From positions 17,140,001-17,204,000 of the forward strand of contig OX940869.1 of the NCBI GenBank assembly GCA_954871525.1: 64,000 nt of DNA, read 5' to 3'. The stretch is from Parietaria judaica (Eukaryota; Streptophyta; Magnoliopsida; Rosales; Urticaceae). The notes beneath the pieces are model-generated. The model had not been told where the DNA came from and ran no database searches. It saw only the letters and a list, made by a program, of their open reading frames with translations. Every line of letters starts with the position of its first letter. Position 1 is the first letter of the stretch. Shown here in pieces: positions 9,766 through 19,440 of this stretch. A program made the translations under genes and the position numbers.

Positions 9766-11705
9766 TTTCTGGGCAGTTTGATCTTCTTGCGTTTGGGGAC
9801 AGTTCTTCCAGATTTTGGGGACAGTAATCCGAAATTTCGGGACAGTATTTGGTAATTTAGGGACAGTTTTCTTGGCAGTTTGACCTTCCTTTTTCGGGAC
9901 AGTATTTGGTAGTCAGTGTTTGACCTTCCTTTTTCGGGACAGTATTTGGTAGTCAGTTCGAAGTTTTGAGACAGTATTTGGTAATGCAGAATATTGTCTT
10001 CTCGTTTGGGCGTTCCAGGATAATCAGTTCGAAGTTAGGGTTGGTTTCAGGATAATCAGTTTTTTCCACGGTTTGGGTTTGGGTGTTCGTTAGGGTTCGT
10101 TTCAGGATAATCAGTTTGTTCCACGGTTTGGGTTTGGGTGTTCGAAGTTAGGGTTTCGTTTGGGTTTCAATGTGTTCCACGGTTTTGCTCAATGTGTTCA
10201 ATTGATTTTTATCTACTTAGGGTTGTACAGGGAAACAGATTCATTAGAGTTCATTAAAAGCAAATCTGGTTTGGACTTGATTGGATATAGGGCAGTTTTG
10301 GACTTGATTATCTTGGATTCTGGACTTGATTAGTTTGGAATTTTGGACTTAGTTATTTATCTGCTTTTATTTGCATTATGATTTGCAGATGGATTATGTA
10401 GTTGCTGCGTCCAAGCGTCATTCACATAGGGTGTTGTACCGCGGCAGTGCTTGGTTAGACACCATCATCAAGTCTTTCCGAGATCACAAGTTGTTGGATA
10501 GGGTGCTTGCCACCCCCTTTGGGCAGTTTTTTGCCGAACCTCGTCCCAAATTTTCGGGCGCGTTACTCCATCAAGTAATGTGTCGAAGAATTAAATCTTC
10601 GAGGTCGGACGAGGTGGTCTTCAAATTCAATGGTGTCGTGTGTACATTCGACCGTCGTGACAATATCAAAGACTTCAGAGCGGCATGTGCTGTTGATGTA
10701 TGGCTAGGCAACGAACGGGTGATGAATAACATTTGTCCTTGACATTATGTAAGCAGGGTGTTGTGGCTAGGGACAAATTTGAGGTTTTTGTAGGACAATT
10801 TTTGTAAGCAGGGTCTGTTTCAAAAACACAATTGTTTTTGAAACAATTAAGAACAAATTTTATGTTGACGCGGCATTTGTTTTGTGTAAATCAGGGACAA
10901 TTTTTGTCTAAAGCAGGGACGTATACTGTGTTTACCGAGGATAGTTATTGTGTAAAGCAGGGACAGTTGTTGTGGGTACGTAAAATGGTACACTTATGTT
11001 TTTCAATAACAAATGAATGCGTGAATTAATATAATTACCAAAAATGGAACTTTAAATAGTGATGACCATCAAATAGTGATCACTCGGGATGGTTTTAAAC
11101 AGTACTCCAGGGACAGTTTTTGTTAATATCAGGGACAATTTTTGTTTTCAGATGGGATAATTTTAGGGAAATCCAGGGACAGTTTTAAACAGTTACTATT
11201 TAAAACTGTTTTAGTATGTTCCAGTCCAGGGACAATTTTTGGGTACCGAAGGACAAATTTTAGGTGTTCCATGGACAAATTTGGAGTGTTTTAAGGACAA
11301 TTTTTTGATGGTTTAAGGACAATGTTTGGGTGGTTCAAGGACAGTTTTTAGGTGTTTGAAGGACACTTATTTATGATTCCCGGGACAGTTTTAGGGTGTT
11401 TCAAGGACAATAATTTATGATTCCCGGATAGTTTTAGTGTGTTTCAAGGAAATTTTTTTTGGGTATTTGAAGGACAAATTTTAGGTGTTTCATGGCCAAA
11501 TTTGGGGTCTTTTAAAGACAGTTTCTGTGGTTTCAAGGATAGTTTTTGTGTTTGTTGAGGACACTTTTGGGTATATCAAGGACATTTTTTTGGTGTTCCA
11601 ATAATAATTTGTGGGTAATTAAGGACACTTTTTTTGGTATTCCAAAGATAATTTTTTAGTGTGTCAAAGGACAATTTTATAAATTATCCAGGACAATTTT
11701 TATTG
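9690..11705 (+). repeat. Dispersed and tandem GGGACA(A/G)TTTTT repeats inside the element
   Basis: The motif GGGACA or AGGACA followed by (A/G)TTTTT recurs dozens of times, absent only around the ORF. From about 11220 to 11700 it becomes a degenerate tandem array of roughly 26-32-bp units (GGACA..TTTTGGGTG.TT.AA). Copies in the arms are inverted relative to each other. Such subterminal repeats can be transposase binding sites in DNA transposons; that role is inference here. Confidence 0.75.
10389..10742 (+). pseudogene. DUF1985 domain ORF of the Mutator-like element (fragment)
   Basis: A 117-codon frame starts at an ATG directly after a TTTGCAG splice-acceptor-like sequence, so it may be the first coding exon after an intron in the leader. 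Residues about 45-95 (TPFGQFF...KFSGALLHQVMCRRI...DEVVFKFNGVVCTF) resemble the DUF1985 domain found in plant Ulp1-type proteins carried by Mutator-like elements. The domain's usual continuation (an EFxLITGL-like segment) is lost: the frame runs into unrelated residues and stops. The Ulp1 cysteine protease part is absent. It is best read as a truncated transposon gene, not a host gene. Confidence 0.65.
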
Positions 11706-12428
11706 ACTTTGTGACATATTTCAAACAATTTCAGTAAGGGTTTATGTTAAATCATCCAGAATCCATACCATACCATGTTTACATTAAATCAATAATATTA
11801 TACAAAACTTCATGTTTGAAGCCTGCTAAATATGTAAGGTTTACATTAAATCATCCAAAATCCATACTATACAATTTAATCCAACACTGCCATGTTTATT
11901 GCCATCGAATGAGTGTTGTAAGACTCAATTGCATCGGCTTTCATCGAGCATCTCAACTATGTAAACCTCAAATTCGCCATAATGTTCCTGAAAATGAAAG
12001 AATTTATAAGAATAGAAGTATTCAATCAAACTCAATGGACCAAAACTACAAGTTGATACCGATACTTGCTTGCATCAATAGACAAACTCTATAAACTCAA
12101 TATTCTTCAATTATTAGCGTATTTATTCGAACACCTTGCTTGCATATTTTAAAAAAATTAACATTCTTAATAAATTCAGAAAATGAAAACTAAGGTTTGC
12201 AAATTTAGAGTTCTAATCAATACCCAAGTAATCAAAATGAATGAATAGAGTTGTAATATTAAGCCATAATTACTTCGAGTAAGTCGTATTTTTCGTAACT
12301 AAGTTTTAACAACTTGTTCTCTAGACCTCATTTTACCATGCCTTTTCTAGACCTCATTTTACCATGCCTAACTCATCCAGCATTCAAAAGTTCTGATTGT
12401 CAAAAAGATAAAAACAAAAAATTTTGAT

Positions 12429-13167
12429 TGTCCCTAAATTAGCAAATATTGTCCCGAAAATGCAGAATATTGTCCCTAAAATCTGGAAAAATTGTCCCAA
12501 AAAATCGTAACTAGCCCCAAACTGCCATGACCAAGCTAAAACCGTAAATCAGACATCAAACCAAGCTAAAACAAACCGCAGAAATCAAACGAACCTCAAG
12601 AGAAATCAATCAAACTGGAAATAAACCAAGCAAAAACCCTAAAATCGAACGAACCTAAGGAGACCGGAGGACAAAGGCTTGCTCTCCACGGGACCGCCGG
12701 AAACCGCCGCTGAGCGATTCGTCTAGGGCTTAGAGTTCGGATTGAAGCTCGTACCTGCTGTGCGGAAGAAGATCGAAGCTTGTAGATCGTCTAGGGCTTA
12801 GAGTTCGGATTGAAAGAACGACGGGAAGGAGAGAGCTCGTACCTGCTGTGCGGGTTGGCGAACGGGAGAAGAATGACAGGAGAAGAACGGCGTCGGGAAC
12901 GTGTGCGAGAGGTCGGTTTGAACGAGGGAGGGTTGGAGAGAAGACTGAGGTCGGGAGAAGAACGATGGAGAGAAGAAGAAAAGAAGAAGAGGGGAAATTT
13001 TTTTGATTTGTGGCAAAAGTAATATGTTTGTTTACTGAAATGTGATTGCCAAAAAAACGAGGAAAAAATCATCTTAATCTGGGCAAAGTTTAGAAACATT
13101 GATTTTTTCAGAATGGGTTTAAAAGTTCAATTATGGTGTTTTTTTAGACTATTTTCTCAAGTTTCCC
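12429..13167 (-). repeat. Right terminal inverted repeat of the Mutator-like element
   Basis: Reverse complement of the left arm, ending CTCAAGTTTCCC at 13167 and followed by the target duplication TTACCAAA. A few substitutions and small indels separate the arms, for example in the CT-rich leader-like part. Confidence 0.85.
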
Positions 13168-13557
13168 TTACCAAATGGGCATTTTTTTTTAAACCTTGAG
13201 TCACAAATGGGCATATCCCTCATTTACCCATCTATGCATGTAGTTTTTGAAATCCATCGTGTAAACTCTATTAGTTCTTTTTGGTGAACTAGTATTTGCA
13301 TGAATGTTTTGTAAAATCCATCGTGCAAATGTCCCGTTTTTGGTTTGGAAAATCAGTTTTGGAATTTGTTTTAAAAAATTAGTAGATTGGAGCGTATCAA
13401 ACTATTTTGGGAGTTTGATCTTTGAAACGTTGATTGATTAAACTTTTGTTAATCCGTGTTTAACGGAGGTAGGTTGTCAACTTGCTCTATCATAGAGTCG
13501 GGTTTAATGGTGTAGCTCGAATACAATTTTTTTTGTTTTGCAACCAGGATGTATTCA

Positions 13558-13691
13558 TTAAGCCAAAATAAAAGTAGGGGATGAATCCCTTAGAGTGTCC
13601 GTTACAAGCCACTCGGGGCAATCTCGTGACGACAAATCAGAAATATAGCCCGCAAGGCGGCGCTATGCTATACAATTAGCTACCTCGTTAC
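13558..13691 (-). pseudogene. LINE-type RNase H remnant, C-terminal part
   Basis: Read on the minus strand, the frame begins NEVANCIA, has one in-frame stop, then continues through CPEWLVTDTLRDSS to a terminal stop at 13560-13558. This is the usual end of the RNase H-like domain (AN.IAR...) of plant non-LTR elements and RVT_3-type genes. The preceding part of the same domain lies at 16486-16699. The two are separated by a solo LTR with a 5-bp target duplication, and the frame resumes exactly if the LTR and one duplication copy are ignored. Confidence 0.7.
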
Positions 13692-15922
13692 TGTTGGACA
13701 TGTGTCCTTAAACAAGCTGTCATTTTCCAAATTGTAAAAGATTTTGATCAAAGTCGTTGAATAAAAGATGTTACTTATTATGTTAATCTTATTATAGTTT
13801 CTGGTAGAGTAAAATAGAATGTTTGTTCCATAGTTCATAAAAGATGCAATTATGTTATTATTATCACAACCGAGTCAATGTGAGGAAGAATTAATAATCA
13901 TAATAAATGAACTTAAAATGTCCTTGACCCGATTAACTAGGTGGGAGCTCATTAATCGTATAGGGTAATTAATATGACTAAGTGATAATCCTATTCTGGA
14001 TTAAGTGTGTGTGTCACACTCACTAGAAGTGCATTAAGTATGAAGCAGCTTCATACTGGACTGGACCTGACTTAAACTCCGGAAGTTGTTATATAAGACC
14101 GTCACTGACAACTTGGAGTTGAGTCACTAGTAGATGATCAAATGGATAATCGATCTAAGTCCTGAGTGACCTCGAGCCCGGACTGTTGACTTGATTGTTC
14201 TTTGATTTAACTGTTAAAGAACACATTTTACTGTCGTTCCCAATGCTGCTATTTTGGGAACATGATAGTCAACAGATAAGGGTAGCTTTGCATAGACACG
14301 GACATCACATAGCTCTCTTCAGAGTCAAGATGATTCCCGTGATTGTTAGTGGTGAGAAGAGAGAGGTACCTGTGCGCATCTTATGAATCGAAACCATAAG
14401 TGGGTTACTCACAATATTACTAACTAAGTTGAGGATGAAAATGTAATGATAGGCAAAACGGTAAAAACCGCCTGCTCGTGTGTGGATCATCAAGTGAAAG
14501 ATCAATAACCCGAATTTGATTGTATCAATGGACACCTAGCTATAAAGGGAATAATATATACTGTATCACTAAAGAGTGCAGCCTTGGGTTTATAGTGGAA
14601 TAACACCGAGATTTGACGAACCACTAGCAGTTCGTTGGAGCTTCAGTGATACGGGTCCATGGTCCCCAAGATAGCTCCGGAACGGATGATACGTACATGA
14701 TTTAAAAATTCGGTATGTTTTATCATTTTTTAGGATTCATAAAACTAGAGTCTGTTTCAGACTTTAGAAGTTTTATTTTTGACGTGGCAAAAGTACCAAA
14801 GTTTGGTGCTGGAAATTTAACTGATAAAAGAAAGTTGAATTTAGATTTATCTTCAACTGAAAATTTGTTGGAAATTAAATTCTTAGAGACTTTGATTTTG
14901 GAACCAATTCGTTTCGACGTACGGTTTGTGATTTAGAGAATTTCCAAGTTTACGATCGTTTTTGTAAATATGTGAAATTTAATCACATGTCACAAAATTT
15001 AAATGGTGTTGTTGCACCACCACATTTAATGTGTGATATTGAGATCAGAGGTCAATAATATAATTTAATTATTTGGATTTAATTATTAATATTCTTATTA
15101 ATAATTAATTAATAATTAATATATTTATGTTATTTGATTAAAATGTATATTTGGTATATACATATGAATGTGTAGAAATAATGCGGCCCAAGTAAATGTG
15201 TAAGTTGGGCTTACACGAATTTTCTTGTATTTGGACTTTCCAAATATGCGGCATAAGTACCTATGTTTAGGTATTAATAGAAAAACCTTGAAATTAATTT
15301 GGTTCATTAGATCGGTTAAGTTTGTTCTTAACCGTTGGATCATGATAATTAATTTGGAAAGCTAATTTCGAAAAATGACTTGGTGACCAAGCATGGATTT
15401 CGAATATGGTTAATTAATTATATCCTTTGGATTAGTTTAAGATTTAATCTTAACCATTTTATTGGAAATTAATTAACATGTATATATCGAATGCATAATT
15501 CGAATTAATTATAAAGGGAGGTCAAATTCTAAAGCTTCAGATCAAGTTTGGAGAGTTGACTTTGTCCTAAATCAATATGGTCCATTAGATTGGTTATAGA
15601 ATTAATTCCAATCATTGGATCAAGCTTATTGATTTAGAATTTTCCATATTAGTTTATAAGGGAATTCGAATTCTATTAATAAGGAAGTGAATGGATATTT
15701 AATTTATTCATGGTTTCCTTATTTGGTTAAATCCCTAATTAATCCCAACAATTGGATAATTGGTGATTCAATCTTGGTCATTGGTTTGGAGTGATTAATT
15801 ATATTTTCCCATTATAGAATTCGAAATTTATGCATGGAAACTTCCATTATTGGCTTCTTCATGAGCCTATAAATACAATGCTCATTCTACACATTTCACA
15901 CACCTCCCCAGAGCAAGAATTC

Positions 15923-15974
<52 letters not shown>

Positions 15975-16480
15975 GAGTCTGCGAATTTCTTAGCTTCTGA
16001 TCTCTCTTTTCTGGTTCGGCTTAGTGAGACGTTGTTCTCCGAATGCTTTAGAAGAACCACCAGTTAAAGTTTTGCGACGGAGTCCTCCCGGCGAAGCCCA
16101 CGTTTCGGTACGAGGAGTCCAAGAGAATATCCCGGAAGATCACGGGAGTTTCCCTCAGCATCGGCGAAGCCCTGCCTAGTTCAGAACGCGCAGCCGGAAT
16201 CGTCATCACCTGAGGTACGGCCTTATGCATTGGGTCAATAAATGCAAACCTTTATTTACAGTTTATTTATTTCCTATAGACTAGATTATTAATAATGAAT
16301 TTATGAAAAGTTAAATTAGTAATAATTTATCAGATCTTGATATTGGTTATTATACGATGTTCAAATCGTTGAACGGGTAACAAGATTTTTCCGCTTTAAA
16401 TATTTTTTAAATGTTACCCGGACGGTTTGACGGCATAAATCGTGATAATATTATCGGGAAACGTAATGAACTTCCCAACA
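13692..16480 (+). mobile_element. Solo copia-type LTR, 2.8 kb (LTR A), TSD GTTAC
   Basis: Begins TGTTGGACATGTGTCC at 13692 and ends CTTCCCAACA at 16480, bounded by GTTAC at 13687-13691 and 16481-16485. It matches, in opposite orientation, the LTR at 36007-38745 that borders copia RT-RNase H, which sets the family. A TATAAATAC box near 15870 and a (CT)n tract just downstream mark the likely promoter and transcribed leader. It is inserted inside a LINE RNase H remnant. No internal region remains, so it is a solo LTR formed by recombination. Confidence 0.9.
15927..15973 (+). repeat. (CT)n microsatellite in LTR A leader
   Basis: About 23 CT units, 50-60 bases downstream of the LTR TATA box. The equivalent place in LTR H (34287-34324) also holds a (CT)n tract, while LTRs B, C, D and E lack the expansion. 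Confidence 0.9.
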
Positions 16481-16485
16481 GTTAC

Positions 16486-16699
16486 ATGTTTTCGGGATCC
16501 AACGACATCCGACTCTCGGCTCAAAAGCGGTGAGGAGATGTGTAATGTCCGCGATGATCGGGCCTTGGATGCTATTAAACTTACTCCCGTTGATGAGGTG
16601 GGACGCTCTAAGACAACCGGTTTCCACAAACGCCACCCTCCAATTACGATCCCGGACGAACTTGAGGCCATGTAGAATTGCAAGACACTCCGCGGACAC
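16486..16699 (-). pseudogene. LINE-type RNase H remnant, upstream part
   Basis: Minus-strand frame with AECLAILHGLKF, then FNSIQGPIIADI and a WIPKTCN segment, the pattern of the plant RVT_3/RNase H domain that ends many LINE ORF2 proteins. It is cut by the solo LTR at 13692-16480 and continued at 13691-13558. A related copy sits at 61280-61460. Decayed, not functional. Confidence 0.65.
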
Positions 16700-17047
16700 T
16701 AGTGCTCGAATACAGGTGAGTTTCCGTTAAGTTTTCATCCTCGGTTATTTCTCACGCCTTAAGCCGAGATTGAATAATGATTTTTTTATACTATTTTTTT
16801 AGTTGACTTTGAGTAATTTACATTATCAGAAGAAGATACATATTAAATAAAAATAATATAAGAATATGCACAATTGTGCATAGTTTTTACTTTTAGAAAT
16901 GTAAAATATGTTTGACTGAATGCTTAATCTCTTAGCGTATCGTCTATATACAATCATTTTTACTTTTTTATTTTCATACTTAAAGCCTCACTCAAGAATT
17001 CAAGTAATTTTATCATACATTTTTAAAAAGGATATTATAAATAAATC

Positions 17048-18019
17048 GGTAAACTGCGGCTAATGTACCTAATGTTTGAGCGACTGCAAATTATGTACCC
17101 AATGTTTATTTTCGACGGCTAATGTACCCAAACTTGATTATGTTAGTTTTTTTTCGTGTTTTCCGTCACTTGACCGTCAGCGAGTGATTCCTCCTCTATA
17201 TGTATAGTTTTCGTATTTTTGGCATAACTCACTCATTTTTTGTCCAAATTTTATGCACGACCCATGGTTGGAAAGATAAGAGATATATCTACAACTTTCA
17301 TATTTTACGTTTTGTAAAAAAATTTAAAAGAAATACGAAATTTCAATTACAACGTAAAACTGAACATTAGTGTAATGCAAAATATTTGTTTCGAGCAAAC
17401 ATTATTATACTTAATGACTTTTTCTGATGAAATTTAAAACTAAAAAGTTATAGATAAATCTTTTATCTTTCCAGCGGTAGTTTATTTATAAATTTTGGAT
17501 AAAAAATGAGTGAGTTATGCCAAAAACATGAAACACGTGATGTGCATAACTTACTCATTTTTTGTCCAAAATATATAAATAAACTACCGTTGGAAAGATA
17601 AAAGATTTATCTACAAATTTTTAGTTTTATGTTTCATCAGAAAAAGTCATTAAGTATATTAAAGTTTACTTAAAACAAATATTTTGCATTACTTTAATGT
17701 CCAGTTTTACGTTGTAATTGAAATTTCGTATTTTTTTTTAACTTTTTCTACAAAACTTAAAACACCAAAGTTATAGATCTATCTCTTATCTTTCCAACCA
17801 TAAGTTGTGCATAAAATTTGGACAAAGAAATAGTGAGTTATGCCAAAAATACAAAAACTGTATAGATAGAGGAGGAATTACTCGCTGACGGTCAAGTGAC
17901 GGAAAACAAGAAAAAATCTAACGGAATCAAGTTTAGGAACATTAGCCGGTGAAAATAAACATTGGGTACATAATTCGCAGCCGGTCAAACATTGGGTACA
18001 TTATTAGATGCAGTTTACC
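17048..18019. mobile_element. Near-perfect foldback (long inverted repeat) element
   Basis: Two arms of about 475 bases (17048-17520 and 17543-18019) are reverse complements with few mismatches, joined by a 22-base loop. The ends read GGTAAACTGC...GCAGTTTACC. GCTAATGTACCCAATGTTT phrases near each end match those at about 55923-56010, which marks a repeat family. Flanks share TAAAT on each side, a possible short target duplication. No coding potential. A transcript through it would fold into a hairpin of nearly 1 kb. Confidence 0.85.
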
Positions 18020-18583
18020 CTAAATAATTTATTTATAAAAAAGAAATTAAAAATAAAAAGTAGTATTAAAAAAGCATTATTAAAATAGTATTTTATTTCA
18101 ATCTAATGATGTGGTATTTCAACATTGGCTTGCTTTGATTGCCACATAGGCAATTGACTAACAAGTATAAAAAAATTGGATGGAAAAATTGATCAACCCA
18201 ACCCACTTAAAGTGACGTTAAATACTTGTGCCACCATTGTTTGGCGTTGATCTCATGACGCCATAATTGACCATACGTTGGACACTTATGCCGTGATTAT
18301 CCCTTTTGAAATAAACAGTGAACTTTTGAGGTACTTCTTGATACTTTTATCGAGAATATCTTAAAACGTTAATATAACAAAGACTATCTTCAAACGTTAA
18401 TATACTTTTGAGGTACTTATTAATCACGTGGTGATAGAAATCACTGATTTTGAAGATAGAAATTGCCGATATCAGGGGGTATAGCTAGGATCCTTACTCA
18501 TATGTGATGCTATCCCCGCTACCAATGATAGCTCCCCCTGATAGCGGGGATAGAAACCGATGTCAGGTTTAGGATCTTAAGCC

Positions 18584-18873
18584 CAGTGGCGGAGCTACAT
18601 GTGCACCCGTGAGTGCACGTGCATACGCTCATTTCAAACGAAAAAAATATTATTAATTATTTGATTTGACTTTTCTCATTCATCTCCCTTCTTGACTTGA
18701 CTCGATAAATTTATTCTACTATACTTCAAAAAAGTAATATTATCTATTTATATGTCTAATAGTCGCTTTAATATAGTTGTTTATGATTTTTGTTTGTTTA
18801 CCTATTTGAAAAAAAAAATCGATTAAAATATGTTTTGTGCTTCACCTGAAATGAAAGTCTGGCTACGCCACTG
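18584..18873. mobile_element. hAT-type MITE, 290 bp, TSD CTTAAGCC
   Basis: Ends CAGTGGCGGAGC and ...GGCTACGCCACTG, flanked by identical 8-bp CTTAAGCC (18576-18583, 18874-18881). The 8-bp duplication and CAGTGGCG ends fit hAT non-autonomous elements. Inside are only AT-rich sequence and a short GTGCACG palindromic stretch. Confidence 0.85.
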
Positions 18874-18881
18874 CTTAAGCC

Positions 18882-19440
18882 TGATATCGGTGATTTCTAT
18901 CACTGCATTGAGGGTGCGCATCTCTTATATATGTTTCAATCACCGATACCTAGATAGAATCCGCGATGTTCGTGATAGCTTAAAAATCATCATGACCTAA
19001 AAAACTTCTCATATACTAATAAAGTGAAGAAAAAAAAAACTTACTCATAAATCTTAGGTTGGATATTGAAACATTACTCACTTATTCACTTTACAAAATC
19101 GGTGTTCTTATCTGGTAGAGAAAAATCGAAGTTCTTTTGGGGAAGAAACTGAATGAGGAGAGTGAGGTAAGATCGTAACGTAAATTATTAAGATGTAAAA
19201 AGTATTTTGGTAGTAAACAATTAATCGTACTATATTAGATTTTACAAATTCGGAGACTAGATTTCGATTCTTAAGATAAAAATAGCAGTGATTAGTCAAT
19301 TTTCTCAATCACAAAAATAGAGGCATAAGATAGTTTGGTAAAAAATAGAAATGTTGCTAGAAATAATGTTTATTCAATGTGGAATAATGAAAACACAAAA
19401 TACCTCATGTTCCCTCATATATGGAGTCACAAAATTGAAT
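18882..19440. other. Intergenic sequence, no gene seen
   Basis: AT-rich sequence without a credible frame. Phrases around the MITE (GATATCGGTGATTTCTATC before and after) are short inverted or repeated segments of unknown origin. Confidence 0.3.

Larger units (their letters stand above)
9027..13167. mobile_element. Mutator-like element with ~740-bp terminal inverted repeats
   Basis: The ends are GGGAAACTTGAGAAAATAG at 9027 and its reverse complement ending at 13167. They are flanked by an identical 8-bp duplication TTACCAAA (9019-9026 and 13168-13175). The left arm, about 9027-9765, matches the reverse complement of about 12429-13167 with few differences. Long inverted repeats, an 8-9-bp target duplication and a DUF1985 ORF inside are typical of plant Mutator-like elements that carry Ulp1/DUF1985 genes. 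No MULE transposase or Ulp1 protease domain was seen, so this is probably a non-autonomous deletion derivative about 4.14 kb long. Confidence 0.85.

Noticed and set aside
11744..12094. 116-codon plus-strand frame inside the Mutator-like element
   Set aside because: Contains an internally repeated AATCATCCA(G/A)AATCCATAC phrase and no known domain; more likely repeat-derived than coding.
14305..14535. Similar ~76-codon antisense frames in LTRs A and E (also 63361-63591)
   Set aside because: The equivalent frame in LTRs B, C and D is broken by a stop at the ACATGAGC position, so it is not a conserved gene of the family.
15927..15973. Possible CRISPR or satellite arrays among the many short repeats
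   Set aside because: Plant nuclear DNA; repeats are simple microsatellites, transposon subterminal repeats or two-copy duplications with no spacer-repeat structure.
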